NCBI GenBank assembly: GCA_963995525.1
Contig: OZ023213.1
Span: forward strand, 13,887,469 to 13,951,468
Direction of reading: 5' to 3'
DNA length: 64,000 nt
From: Escarpia spicata
Taxonomy: Eukaryota > Annelida > Polychaeta > Sabellida > Siboglinidae
The position numbers were made by a program, and so were the translations under genes. A model generated the notes under the pieces. It saw only the letters and a list, made by a program, of their open reading frames with translations. It searched no databases and was not told the origin of the DNA. Of this stretch, positions 51,327 to 63,900 are shown in pieces. Each line of letters begins with the position of its first letter. The first letter of the stretch is position 1.

Positions 51327-51530
51327 ATTCGATAACTGGACGTTCAGCAAAGACACCCACGCTGAGAAAAGATGACGCCACTCCTTCACATTTGGATCCG
51401 TCTCATTCTGTCGCCTTCGACAGAACAAAGAACATCAACTGACGCATGCAACTGAACTATCACACCTACAGCCAAATATATGTGTATGTTTTTATGTATG
51501 CTTTGTATTCAATAAAGTTCCTGCTGTGTA
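51327..51530 (+). terminator. Non-coding last exon and poly(A) signal of the 46-51 kb gene
   Basis: Begins after the CAG acceptor at 51324-51326 with 'ATTCGATAACTGG' and ends beyond AATAAA (51511-51516) followed by 'GTTCCTGCTGTG', the string found at the ends of the paralogues. The matching donor is CAG|GTGAAT at 50756/50757, 42 nt after the stop. Confidence 0.78.
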
Positions 51531-52604
51531 ATAACATGAAATGTCGTCGTCCTGGTTGCCTTTACAGTTTGCTAAAAAACTGAAAGGGCAACAGTTTAAT
51601 TATAGATTTCCGTTTAATTGCATATCTGCTTAACGCACGTAGACTAACACATGTCGTATAGTATCTTGTAGGCATAAAGGCTTAGCTGTGTTTCTTTCCA
51701 CCGATATTCGTGATCACAATTATTATGAAACGTTATTCGTGTATACCTAATAAAAACACTTTTAAAATGTGAATCGCCGTAAATGCACACACATCTTATC
51801 GCGAATATCTGCGCATTAAATTTCTTATTTGCGGTTACCTGTTTTGTTATCATTGAATTATGTACATGAACACAATACACAAATAAGTGGTCTATGGTAT
51901 CTATTGTTTTATGTCGTTTTAGTGGTTTCCTCACATTTTCGCTGCCGTACATGCATAATGTCTGCGTATCTGACAATTAAAGTGACCTTCTATGTTTGTT
52001 AGATACATTATTTGTTAATGCATGCAAGCAGTATTCCATCCTAGTAACAACATACGCCATTCAAATATATTCATTGCTCGTAAGTACATTTGACACATGC
52101 GAAGTTTCCCAGGTGTTGTCGAAAGTGGCAACAAACCCTTTCAAAGTGGCTAGTTGTTGTATCATAGAAGGACCTTGTTACAGTAGATAATGTGCGAATG
52201 ACGATGGTAATACTACTCGTAGAGATTACTGTTATTAATTAGATGAACCTCCCTGTATATCAGCGATTTTTAGCCAATTGGTCGCTATCTAAAATGTTTG
52301 AGAATTGTGGTAGCAATGAAACAGGTATGTAGGAACACCTCTGAAACTACGCGCGATTGAGAACACTAGGCAGTGTGGACAATTACTGAAGACATTTCTG
52401 TTCTCAAACTAATATAATCATACCTCATTTAATCTTTGTATTATTCATATCTCACAATCACATTTTAGTATCTAATCAACTTATTTAATGTATTTAGGCT
52501 TTTATTTATTTATTTGTTATCCAGTACGTTCAGCTGTTCAGCACTTTTGCTAATCGTTTACTTTATCATTGCGTTTACATATAATTTTACTATACATAGG
52601 TTAA

Positions 52605-52649
<45 letters not shown>

Positions 52650-53399
52650 TAGGATTTTGCTTCCTAATTTTGTCTTATTTATTTCTCTTAAATGCGTTTT
52701 TATGTTTCTTAGATGATTGCCGATTTGTAAACACCCGTGAACGGGTCATTTGTCCCGGATTTGATGGTCTGTAAATAATATTTATTATTATTATTATGTA
52801 GTTAGTGAAGGCATAGTTATCCCCATAACAGAACTGGTCTCATAGTGGCATAAACCGTACTAGAACCCAACTGTATTAGAAGACGCGAAAACGAATACTA
52901 TTTTATTTATTTTACAGAAGCCACTATATAAAATGAAAAATACGATTTTTTAAATATTTGAAACCACATATGGTGGCAGCACCATCTCTCGTCTTCGCTT
53001 CAACTCTCCATAATATAGGTGTGTAATATATATATATATATATCGTAACCATTGTTCTGTAGTTGCTTTAATTGTCATGAATTGTTTTGTGCTACATTAA
53101 GTTGTGGGGTACGCAATACACTATTCACACGGTCATTAGTATGGCTTCTGCTATTACACATACAAAGCTTCATATTCTTCACACGGAATTTGAACAACAA
53201 AGAAGAAGCGCAGGTAACAGTAAAAATAACTGTCGTTGCGGCAGACGGTGACATAAAATACGATATGGCGTTGTAGATGAACATAATGTCATATTTATTG
53301 TTATAGTCACGCAACTGCTCCACACGACCATGTCTCAGACTACTGCGTGTGTTTGAATGTTAAATGGTTAAAGTAACAAACTGCTAAAGATGATTCGTG
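51531..53399. other. Non-coding stretch with (TA)n
   Basis: Contains (TA)n at about 52608-52648 and a (TTA)n-like run at about 52780-52798 that could be the tail of an unrecognised LINE. No exon seen. Confidence 0.5.
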
Positions 53400-53439
53400 A
53401 TTAGACGTGCACACGTTAGTGCGCTACATTCACGCAATG

Positions 53440-53620
53440 ATGCTATGGCGCACACACGCACTTACGAGTGCACCTAAGCAAATACACACGCACATAAACG
53501 CACAAGCGCACTCACGCATACGAGTACACGTGCGAACGCACACAGCCATATACGAACACGCGCACACGCACACACACTCACGCACGCGCACACACACGCA
53601 CGTACGCACGCAGAAATACG
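53440..53620. repeat. CA/CG-rich simple repeat
   Basis: Irregular (CGCACA)-like tract, similar to the tract near 3640-3725, and possibly part of the duplicated block around 54.5 kb. Confidence 0.7.
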
Positions 53621-54439
53621 TCCGCCCGGATAGATGATAACATCATATCATGGGTGATAAAATAAAAAAATGCGTTTTATGTAATCATATTATCATTGAA
53701 ACGAAATGAGGACGACGCCCAACAGTTCCAACGTTTCCCTTCGTCGCATCATTGTTCTGTTCCTGTGACAACAGTGGAGAACACCTCCGAGGCTTCTATA
53801 TCGTGAACCTTCATCATATAATTCAATTATTATACTTGGGTGTGTCCTATTGACGACTAATAATATCTCGCACAATAGCCGACTGGCAGTGAGTATAGTA
53901 TTAGTGGGATCGAAGCATAAGCACGTTACGCCCCAATGGAAAACACATTAAAACAGCACGGTTGTGGCGTCTTCTTACGCATCAGCAGCATAGCTTATGT
54001 GGAATAACAAACATGTACCAGCCTACAAATGAAAGTAATGCATTTACCTAGTCTATTCATGCGAGGAAAACGCACACTTGACAAATGTACGATTAATGCA
54101 TGACAAACAGTGCTCATGCTACAGCAGATTACCTTGGTTATAGACAGTTCAGTATTAATTAAATTGTTGATCACAGACAAGGACAAACCTAACCTACTGT
54201 CATTACAACATAATTTATATTATTTTTTGTTTTCGTAGTTGCAGTTATGTATACATTGCGTTGGATAATACATTACTCGCACTTAAAAAATCACCACACA
54301 ATTTTTTTCTGAACGCAATTAAGATCTGATTTACAGTTTGAGACACTCGATAAACTGTTCAACGTGCGGAAGGATATTCCAAATGCACGTTCAATTGAAC
54401 ACAAGCTTTATTTGCATGCGGGGTTGGATATCACAAAAA

Positions 54440-54665
54440 CACACATCGCGTGACACCTTGTTTTTAGAATCACTACTGGGAACTTATTTTATGTGTCTTC
54501 CTTTACGCGGAGAATGATCGTTTACCGTCAGTAGCGATAAATGTGACATGAGCGGGTTTTGATATAAAGCCATCGACATCAGTTAATGAGAACGATGTCA
54601 CGCACAAGGAAAAATACCCTTGTTGGTGCTACCGAAAATATTGTTACGCTACACGAAATGTAACA
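54440..54665. repeat. Dispersed duplicated block, copy 2
   Basis: Partner of 4320-4560, in the same orientation, with shared 'ACGATGTCACGCACA' and 'TGGTGCTACCGAAA'. Confidence 0.65.
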
Positions 54666-54695
54666 TACTTCTCACAGCAACACTATATACATGTA

Positions 54696-54696
<1 letters not shown>

Positions 54697-54756
<60 letters not shown>
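54697..54756. repeat. (TG)n(TA)n microsatellite
   Basis: Pure TG followed directly by TA dinucleotides. Confidence 0.95.
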
Positions 54757-54759
<3 letters not shown>

Positions 54760-56079
54760 TATCACCCAGACTTGTGATAACACAATGGGATGCTGGAGCA
54801 AGATAACTCTGATTCCGTTAGCTGGGTACACTCGTCTTATTACCCGTGGCAGGTAATTGGTCGAAAGGAAGAAAACGCTCCTATTTCAAAACATGGGCAA
54901 ATCACGCCCACTTGTCAAGGATGACAGTGGTCTGGAGGAAGGAAATCCACCATACTACTCATCAAGTTCATGAATGTGCTGATCCACTATCAGGCACTGC
55001 CGTAGACCCGTGTCGTGTCTGGTGAGTTGCTCTGGCGAAATACAAATGTTTACGTCACAATCGGACATTGTCTGATGTCTGCTGGGGATCAAATATGCAC
55101 TATTGTCATCCGACACGGAACATCTGACAGCCAATGAAATTGCACATCGTATTGATACACCCCACCTCGGTTCTTTTCCAAAATGAAAATTAAGCAAAAT
55201 GTTGTTTTACATATCCTACATGAATAATTTTAAGGAATGATGCATTTTTGTATGAAACTGTTGATACACTTTAGCGCTGACATATTTTTGTATTACAAAT
55301 ATATTAACAGCATTTTCTGCACGCAGTTCTTTCGACAGCGCCATGTGGAAAGCACCGTGGTCTTCCCTTCTGTCCAACTATGGCTGTATTTACCATATCG
55401 GCCTGTTCTTTCGAATTCTTCTTCGCTGCCATTGTAATATTAGTGCTGTTTGTACTAACAACGCAGTAGTATCTTCTTTGTAAACAAACTCAAATATGGC
55501 ATGTTCGGTAACAGTGACCTTCACTGGAAACTCGCACTTCCGTCAGACATTGTCTGAACAGGTGGCAGCAGCAGGCCACCAGACACATGTCCCTGCGATT
55601 GTCATTTAAACGCTATAAAAATAACGACGCATCTGTTGGGGAAAGTGGTATATAAAAAGGGGTATTCGCCTGCATAAAATTTATAATTATAATTGGTCTT
55701 ACGATTAATAATAACTCGACTGAGGGATGCCTTTTATAAGCTATGCAGAATAAGACCCGGGACGGTCACTGTGGAACTTCAAAAGGGAGTCACGTGGTAG
55801 CGCCTAAGAGGCAGCAAGCCAAATTTAACTCACTGTGACTAATCATGTTTTCAAAGGATTATACGAGTAACGACGAGCTGCTGATTCATACCATCACTAC
55901 ACAATCATGAAGCTTCAGTGTTTGTTGCGATGTAGTTTTTATATATCTACAAAGTGTATTTTATGTATAATTTTAAGTAGCTTGATATCTAGTGCGCGTT
56001 TGGACAGATGTCAGCCATCCGTGACGCCAATACATTTCGTGAACCAAAAGTATACGTAGGTCCGACAAAGCAAATTACC
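54757..56079. other. Non-coding stretch, nothing firmly recognised
   Basis: One 15-base match to the family's exon 1 ('TTCCAGTGAAGGTCA', minus strand, near 55513-55527) occurs without a TATA box or donor in register. Confidence 0.4.
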
Positions 56080-58740
56080 TAATTTGGTTGTTTGCAATTA
56101 CTGAGGCTCTTTGTTTCGTGATGTGTCTACCGAATACCATTCGGGCTTTGCGAACAGCCTTTACGGATGTCACTCCGCGATTACAGGTTACACTACATGC
56201 ATTGATCAGACTCTTGGGACTATCCGTAACGCGTCCAAATTTACTTGGCAAACGAGGTGGCCTTTGCAACGTGTGATTCAATCACGCATTACGCACCGCT
56301 TCGATGTTATTCCGCGGGCTGTAAATGCTGCCAGTGCAAATATATATCAGCTGATTAATCCGCGTATTATTAAACATCGTGAAAGTGACATTCCCCTGAC
56401 AATATATTGTCTTAACGCTCGTTCAGTCAAGAACAAAGCTCTGTCGGTGGCACATTTTGTTACTTAACGGGACAGCGATGTATACGTCTTAACTGAGACA
56501 TGGTTAGGACCCGACAATGATAATCACGTTATAATCGAACTCGTACCATCTGATTACACAATACAACACATCTCTCGACTCAGTGAGAAGCGCGGTGGAG
56601 GTGTGGCGGTACTCTATAAATTCGGATTGACCATTTAGACTGTGGAATCTACACGGAATGTCATGTTTTCACATTTCGAACGTATGGATCCACCTTGATA
56701 ACATTAATTAAGATCAGAAACAACTGTTCAAATTAACGATACGTATGGTGGGTAACACAGGACACGTAATCTTACCAATTCATGAATCGGCCGAACAGTT
56801 AGTGACTATTTTGGTTGACTTTTGTATGGACAAAGTAGCTACTATCCGACGTAACATCGAGATCGTCTACACAGGTTACTTCGACGAAACAGCATTGGAC
56901 GATGACGTCATGTTTGACGGAATCTCGCATCAAAGGTTTCTGCCAGCCACCCACGATTATGTGAAGCGAATAATCACAAATTCGTCCAATACGTCATGTG
57001 ATTTAGACCCGATTCCTACGTGGTTTTTGAGGCAGTGTCTGAATCATTTTGTGCCATTTATTACAGCCGTTTTCAACAAATCGTTGGCAATGTCAGTATA
57101 ATTACCCGTATGTTTTGAAACGTGCAGCTGTGAGACTATTGCTTAAAAGGTTCGGCCTCGATAAAGACGTTCTGAATAATTATCGGCCTGTGTCAGACCT
57201 ACCATACGTGTCGAAACTTCTCGAGAAAGTGGTTGAACAATGTTTGAAGGATCACCTGGAAGCAACAATCTACATGGTATTCACCAATCGGCGTACCGAA
57301 ATAAGTACTCAACCTAGACAGCTCTAATGAAAGTGCAGAATGACATTGCAGAAGCTCTTGATCAAAAGCATGTAGTTGTCTTGGTCATGCTAAATCTGTC
57401 CAGTGTGTTTGACATCATCGACCATGGTGTAATGCTAAAACGTTTCAAACACTCATTTGATGTGACTGCAGAAGCCCTGGATTGGACGCGATCCTACATT
57501 AGCGGCAAAACACAATATAATTGCCCCGCAACTACGTTTAACGGCGGCGTGCCACAAGGATCTGTGTTGAGACCGAAACTGCACTGCATGTATACTAAAC
57601 CAGTTGGAGATGTAGGGTATACACATTATGTTCGTTGCCATTGTTATGCAGACGACACACACATATATTTATCCATCAAACCTACGAGAACTGGGTCAGT
57701 GAAAGGTCAGCCATTGAAGCATGTGTGGCGGATGTTGACGGGTGGATGAATAGGCACATGTTAACACTTAAACAAAAAACGAACTCATTGTGTTTTTGTC
57801 CAAATACTGAATTCGTCAGGCGAACGACATGTCCATCATGATCGGAGGCAGACTACTACACGCTGTGCAATCCGTGAGAAATCTTGGAGTTATTATGGAC
57901 GGACAGCGGCTTTACAATGGAGAAACAGGTGAATAGGATCTCCAAGTCCTGTTTCTGCGAAATATTGGTAAAGTCAGGCGATACATCACAAATGACGCCT
58001 GTAAGATTCTAGTCCAGACACTGGTAACATCTCGCTTTGACAATGGAAACGCGCTGCTGGAAGGTTTGCCTCAGGTACTACTTTAAAGATTGCAGCGTAT
58101 ACAGAACTGCGCTGCTTGCCCAATCACAACGACACGCAAGAGCGAACACATGACGCCTCGGTTACGTGAACTACTTTGGCTTCCAGTGAAATACCGGCTC
58201 CGCTTTAAGGAGAACACCTGTACGTATAAAGTGCTCAATGGATTGGCACCGGCATATATAAGTGACATTGTGCAGAAGCATCAACCGACTCGTACCTTAA
58301 GAACAACGGAAAAGTCACTTCTTGTCGTACCTGTGCTACGGACTGTAACTTACGGTGAACGTTTTTTCAGCCGACACGCGACTATACTGTGGAACGACTT
58401 GCCTGAGAACATTGAACAACTGAACACTCTCAGCTCTGTCAAGAGACACTTAAAACACATCTCTTTAAACTGGCGTACGACTGACGTGATCGAGCCATGC
58501 CCTCGTTTTAATGACATTGCTACATACTACTGATTTATTCGTAATGTTTTATTCATGTGCATATCATCAGTATTTAATATGTTTAAATCAGCTCTTTTGC
58601 ACTATATATATTTTAAATAATCTATATTTTAAAGTTTTATTTAATTTATGCAGCTTTATGTAAAGCACCCGAGAGCATTTTATCTCACGTGGATTCGAGC
58701 GATATATAAATTCCGATATTATTATTATGGAAGCTGTTGT
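56080..58740 (+). mobile_element. L2-like LINE, internally deleted
   Basis: An endonuclease start is visible at 56390-56620 ('LTIYCLNARSVKNKALSVAH', 'LTETWLGP', 'RGGGVAVLY'). The sequence then jumps to the pre-RT linker near 56760. Reverse transcriptase pieces follow: 'NNYRPVSDLPYVSKLLEKVV', 'LNLSSVFDIIDH' (motif A, catalytic Asp replaced), 'GGVPQGSVLRPKL' (motif B) and 'CYADDTHIYLS' (motif C). The C-terminal frame 58090-58533 has 'LQRIQNCAACPITTTRKSEH', 'LWLPVKYRL' and 'YKVLNGLAPAYISD', characteristic of L2-type ends. The 3' tail has 'GCGATATATAAATTCCG' then ATT repeats (58694-58727). Confidence 0.85.
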
Positions 58741-58984
58741 GGAGAAATAGTGAGGTAGATAAGTTAATGCATTTATATCGGTCTGACAATTCTAATACGA
58801 TATGACACGATAAAGGAGAGTTGTGCCAGTTATGCTATAATGTCTAAGGAGGCTTTGTAAAATAATGCTATCGTCAGTTGCATCGAACTCAGCTGAAAGC
58901 AGGAAACCTTTCTATTATCCAGTTGAACATTACGTCATTGTGCATTTAAAACCGTCTCAACTGAATGAAAATGCTTATATGCAG

Positions 58985-60140
58985 ATTACCACCTTACAAG
59001 CAAGCAATATTGAAGCTACTTTTGTAATATGCCGTTCAATATACAGCAAACAACGTAAGCAGCATCATAGGAAACGAGCCGGCATGCATAATCCAAGGAA
59101 ACAAGTGAGAAAATAGCGGACAAGACCGAGCTACTGCATGTATAGGTATCACAAAACCAAACATATACTTCGACACGGCATGCATGACAATTCTTGGCGT
59201 CACAGCAAGCGTCGCATCGGTTGTAGGTGATCAGTGAGGTTTTGTCATACAAAGTGCATCGTCCAATTTGGTCATACTTTGCAGTGCTGCGCAAAATGGT
59301 CGCGAACCACGGGTTGCAGCATCGTTGTCCTTGGCAAAACGACTTGTCGAAACGTGAATCTATCGCTGGACTTGATAGCGTATCATTGTTTGACGTTTTA
59401 TATTTATGCGTTCTGGGCGAGTTCATGGGCGTTTAGTTTAACGTGCCTATGACAATATGGTTCTACATATCGTCCCTGAATGGAGAAATAATCTGGTGTA
59501 TCTTAGAACATTTTAGAAACATAGCAAACACCCTCGAACAAAATGTTACTATATAATTGAGTGTATAACTAAAGTGCGATATACTTTTATTTCACGTTAT
59601 GTAAACTTGGATCTTTCTCGAGTAATGTAAAATATTAAATCGGAAGCAGGTCTAAGACAGGTAAAACAAAAGTACTGCATCATTGGCTCCGGGTAGCATC
59701 AACAAGTGAACACCATTTAATAAACATTGGTGGATATTTGCGTACGAATAGTCGTCACGCATTAATTGCAGCGTGGCTGGATGCTTCCCAGAGAAGTCGA
59801 GACGGTGTTCGATTAAACAGCAGTCCCGAGGAATGGATACAGCACTATATAAGAAATTACCTTTTTATATAAATGTAGTACCTAACTGTGAATAGTGTAC
59901 CGGTCTCCCTTACTGATTACATGCGATTACTTGAAATGCACTACAATTTTCGATCACATCGACATCACTTTATTTTGGCGATTTATGTATATAACTAAGA
60001 TGCATTTAAATGTCAAGGAATTTGACAGTTTCACGAATATAAAGAAACATGCATATATATTTTAACAGACAAAATATACATCCAGTTACTCCATCTAGCG
60101 GGAACCATAGGGACAATGCTCGACTCGTGGTTCCGAGTAG
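58985..60140 (-). repeat. Duplicated block, copy 2, with better-preserved Cys-rich frame
   Basis: Partner of 22600-24345. The minus-strand frame 59016-59426 (136 codons) contains 'DSRFDKSFCQGQRCCNPWF', 'IGRCTLYDKTSLITYNRCDA' and 'CCDAKNCHACRVEVYVWFC'. A potential acceptor (CAG) precedes the DSRFDK part and a weak GTATAT donor follows RVE, so an exon of about 60 codons with nine Cys is possible. No start codon with a signal peptide was found next to it. Unknown family. Confidence 0.55.
59690..59865 (+). mobile_element. SINE 3' fragment
   Basis: Matches the 3' half of the SINE at 62961-63295: 'ATTAATTGCAGCGTGGCTGG' with 'ATGCTTCCCAGAGAAGTCGA', then 'CACTATATAAGAAATTACC'. The tRNA head is missing. 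Confidence 0.75.
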
Positions 60141-60145
60141 TCTGT

Positions 60146-61124
60146 CTGAAATGTTGACACATCTTGCAATATAACTCTTGTTTGGTTTTCAGTACTTACT
60201 TTCTTTTTGGTCACACAACTGTGAACAATACTGACACTAAACACACTATATTAAGTTTGCATCAACGTTGATAAGTTCCAGAACGGCAAATAATGCATTG
60301 ACAGTAGCGTGTACTATGTCTCTCTTACAAAATACAATCATAAATGGGTCATTCTGCTAATTCGGTACACTTTTGAACTACACATTGTTTTTGTATCAGC
60401 AGCTTCCATTTTCTTCAGTTCCATCTATCATGCTTGGGAAACCAGACATGGGAATATGCAAGCTTACCCATGAATCGACATACAGTGGAACAAAGTTTTA
60501 AACATCAATTTTATAATATGTTGTCAACTGTGCTACAGGCATTCCCATACACAGTACATTAATGCACCTTAATCACTGACGAAGTATGCTGTGGTAGGCG
60601 ATTTGTACATGCTTACCTCATTTAATCACAATAAATAATTAATTTAAATTAATTGAATAATCACGTAGCTTGTTTTTTTAATTGCACTTCCCCTTGTTCG
60701 TGCCACTTTTTGTGTGACGGCATATATTGTGTGCTACCGATTAGCTATCTCACGTGTTCATGAAAATAAACACAATATATATTAATCCGAAACATCAACC
60801 TTGTTACCCACAATTCAACCCAGTTACTGCTTGTAACAGGGTGCGAGGCAGTACTAGCTATCATCATTGTAGGTTCGCATTGATAGTGTCACCCATTCAC
60901 ATTTTGTGCTACGTTCACCTGACCTTAAATAATAATGATTAGAAATGTCATATGTCTAGTGTGTTATTGTTATATTGTGGTGACAATGTTGACGTGCACA
61001 TCTTATATAGGTGTGGAAAAATATCAAAACTATTGTTTGTGCTTGAAGTTGATTAATGAATTCTAGCCTTACAGCCAAGTCATTCGGGGATATTATGCTG
61101 TCATCTGATGATTAATATCTTCTT
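60146..61124. other. Non-coding stretch, nothing recognised
   Basis: AT-rich, without exon, RNA or transposon motif. Confidence 0.45.
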
Positions 61125-61690
61125 CTTCAGTTCAGCATATCTCTGCGAGACGTAGCTGCCCAGATGATCCCACGATACGCTGCTCTGTCTGCCGTTTGTC
61201 TCCCTGCTCTCACGATGTCGTCTTCCAACCAGTCGTTGATGTCCTGCTCCCATCTTCTCCTTGGTCTTCCTCTTCCTCTCTTTCCCTCCACTTTGCCTTC
61301 TAGGACTATTTTCTCTAAGGAATTATGTCTTTTAATGTGGTCAAAATAACTCAGGTTTAGTAATTTTATTCTATTCACTAGTTGACAGTTCTTAATGTCT
61401 ATGTTTTTAAAGGATCTCTGCATTTGTTGTTCTTGTTATCCATGGCACTCTTAAGACTTTTCTGTAGCATTTCATCTCAAACGCTTGTATTCTTCTCATG
61501 TCTTCTTTGTTCAGGGTCCAAGTTTCGCTCCCGTATAGAGCTGTTGGGAAAACGCAGGTTTTTAAAATTCTTATCTTTGTTGGTATGTTTTGTCCTTTCC
61601 ATACATTTTTTAGATTATTTAGTTTCTGCGTTGCTATGGCTATTCTTCTTCTGATCTCTAATATCTTGCCGTCTCCTTGTAGTCTTCCTC
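61125..61690 (-). mobile_element. RTE-like LINE 3'-end fragment
   Basis: The minus strand reads 'IRRRIAIATQKLNNLKNVW', 'CVFPTALYGSETWTLNKED', 'RIQAFEMKCYRKVLRV' and, after a frame change, 'YFDHIKRHNSLEKIVLEGK' with 'GRGRPRRRWEQDINDWL'. These match the tail of the element at 32332-35815. The rest is missing. Confidence 0.82.
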
Positions 61691-62299
61691 CAAGGTATGA
61701 TTAATATACTTTCGTATATAAATACTACTTGTTGTTCTCTCTTTCAGCAGCTAATCTGCGCGTGTAACATGCAATGTAGGGACACAAAGGAATTGCTCAC
61801 ACGTACATGTTACTAGTTGAAGCAATTTACTAAAGGCCGGAGATCATTAAACAAATATTCACTACAAAGTGTGCTAACGGCAAGTCTGATATACATGTAG
61901 TTGACCCTGGGGACTTGATCATGCTGATCCCTGCCTATAGCAACAGTTCACGTCCTTCATGAAGAGTAAACGGAAGGCTCTAATGTGTTACCGAATAACA
62001 AAGGTAACATATTTTTATATCAATATATATGTTACTGTTCGTTTTTAATACACACATTCATAGCTAATACAAAAGAACACGAGCAGGACCCAACTTATAC
62101 CAATTTGGTGACATGAGCCAAGTAGGGGACCTGAAGCAAGCTTTGTGAAGGAAGAGTGCACATTATACATCACAACTCTTCAAAGCATGTATCTATGACA
62201 ATGATATATTAATGGAACAACAACCGTACGGAGTGTAGCCTAAGTGCGACTAGTATACATATTGAAATGGGCAAATTTATCAGAAGGACTGTACAAGAT

Positions 62300-62345
62300 A
62301 ATTGGACTTCTGATAAGCTAATGGCGTCATTGTCCACTTGTTACC
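62300..62345 (+). mobile_element. Possible 3' scrap of the CR1-like LINE
   Basis: 'TTGGACTTCTGATAAGCTAA' followed by 'TTGTCCACTTG' resembles the common 3' UTR ('TTGGACTCTCGATAAGCCAA', 'TTGTCCACCTG'). Short and diverged. Confidence 0.4.
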
Positions 62346-62815
62346 GGGGAACTTTGCTTTGCTTGACAAACACGCTAAAGGTTGAATCTGGAGAGCTCTT
62401 GTGACGGAGAGAGACGGTGTCGCCGCCTCGTGTGGTATCAAATACTCTTTTGCACAGTTATCACCTGTATATAATGGCTCCTTCTGGTGCACATGAAATA
62501 TTATATTTCAGAATGTTCACAGACGGTTATTACCGAAATCCAACAATTTAACAATATGAAGCATGTACAAAAGAAGTTCAAAAATAAATTCATTTAAGTA
62601 AAAATTAATCTATAATGTCAATATTTAAGAAAACAAAATTTAAAGGATATTTCCATATTACATTAGTTTCATAAACTGTACTGATTAAATAGAACATAAC
62701 ACATTCCTGTTTTATCGCCGAAATATAATAAGGTCACCCTAAGAAGCCTATGACAAGGTTAGTGCACATAATTATTTAACATGATTTTAATATTTGTTTC
62801 AGACTTTCTGCAACC

Positions 62816-63662
62816 ATGTCGACAATTCTCATAGTCCTGGTAATGGTGGCCATCGGTAAGACGTCTTTTTGTTCCTCATGGTTGATACTCTATAAGAATT
62901 AGGTTTAGGTCCTATATTGGTGTACTGTGCTATCTTTTTGTCGCCCTCTCCTGTTTTGCGGAGCGCAGCGGTGCAGTGTTAGAGCTTCGAACTCTCAATC
63001 GAGAGAACCCGGGTTCGAATCCTGTGCTGTCGTGTCGAACCTTGCTCAAGTTCGTTCACACTATGTTGTTCCAGTTCACTCAGATATATGAATGAGTACC
63101 TGGCAATGGATAGTATCAGATATGTGTGTTTGAATAATCTTCGCATATTAATTGTAGCGTGACTTGATGCTTCTCAGAAAAATCGAGATGGCATTCGATT
63201 GAACAAGTTTGCTATGGAATAAAATGTAAAGCACTTTGACCAGTCCTAATGATTGAATACTGCGCTATATATGAAATTACCGTTATCTTTAGTGATGCGT
63301 ATCCGCCTTTCATATGATTCAGTCATTCTAAAACCCTCCACACAAATACGTCTCATATACTTTTCTCTGCGGGTTTGATGTTTCTCCGCTTCTGCTCTCT
63401 GTCTAATGTCTTGTTTGCAAACATAATACGGCTTCTTGGTAATGTTACCCAGTACTACTAGGACATAGCAATCACACTGTAAACAATATCGATATGATTC
63501 TTTCACGTCTGCCAGGATGCATTGATTCTTGCAACGGTAGATCAGATGGACCATACCCTTCGTACTGCGGCCCTTGTCAACGTTACTACGTGTGTCGTAG
63601 GCACGTAATTAAATACAAGTACTGCTCTGAGAACAACCAGTGTCTCATCAAGGATAGATGCG
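62816..63662 (+). CDS. CBM14-like secreted protein gene, 5' part; continues off the right edge
   Basis: The signal exon is 62803-62855 with ATG at 62816 ('MSTILIVLVMVAIG'), ending at a GTAAG donor; module 1 is 63516-63662, ending at GTGAG. Both introns are phase 1 as in the other genes. Module 1 has 'DGPYPSYCGPCQRYYVCRR' and 'YKYCSENNQCLIKDRC', closest to the 38-44 kb gene. The signal peptide is five residues shorter than its paralogues because 15 nt before the splice site are missing without a frame change. A full SINE lies in the intron. No TATA/exon 1 like the others was found upstream, and modules 2 and 3 lie beyond the window, so whether the gene is functional is open. Confidence 0.8.
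62961..63295 (+). mobile_element. tRNA-derived SINE, most complete copy
   Basis: Head with an A-box-like 'AGCGGTGCAGTGTTAGAGC' and B-box 'GGTTCGAATCC' (63012-63022), body with 'AAGTTCGTTCACACTATG', 'CAGTTCACTCAG' and 'GAGTACCTGGCAATGG', and a tail 'GCGCTATATATGAAATTACC'. Related copies are at 9960-10258 (minus) and 59690-59865. It is inside an intron of the right-edge family gene. Confidence 0.85.
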
Positions 63663-63841
63663 GTGAGTGTAAAACGCATATATGTGTAACATTGTTCTAC
63701 TATTACGTATAATAGTAGCTTCCCGGTCTGGTAAAATATAACATATTTCAATATTAATTGGATTCACACTGGATTACGTATCATAAATCCATTCGAAGAA
63801 TAACCAGCATTTATCTAGATTTTTTTGTTACAACATCGTAC

Positions 63842-63900
63842 AACGCCGTGGTGCAGTGGCTAAAGCGTTGGACTCTCGACCGAGAGACCCAGTATATTTT
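63842..63900 (+). mobile_element. SINE tRNA-like head fragment
   Basis: 'GTGGTGCAGTGGCTAAAGCG' with 'TTGGACTCTCGACCGAGAGA' resembles the head of the SINE at 62961. No B box follows and the body is not recognisable. Confidence 0.6.

Noticed and set aside
53407..53637. His/Thr-rich 76-codon frame as a histidine-rich peptide
   Set aside because: It is a translation of a CA/CG simple repeat, similar to the one near 3.65 kb.
55500..55560. Another family promoter on the minus strand
   Set aside because: Only 15 bases (TTCCAGTGAAGGTCA) match; no E-box at the right spacing, no TATA box upstream and no donor downstream.
62961..63040. Functional tRNA gene at the A/B boxes
   Set aside because: The cloverleaf is imperfect and the same head is joined to the same body at 9960-10258, which identifies a SINE.
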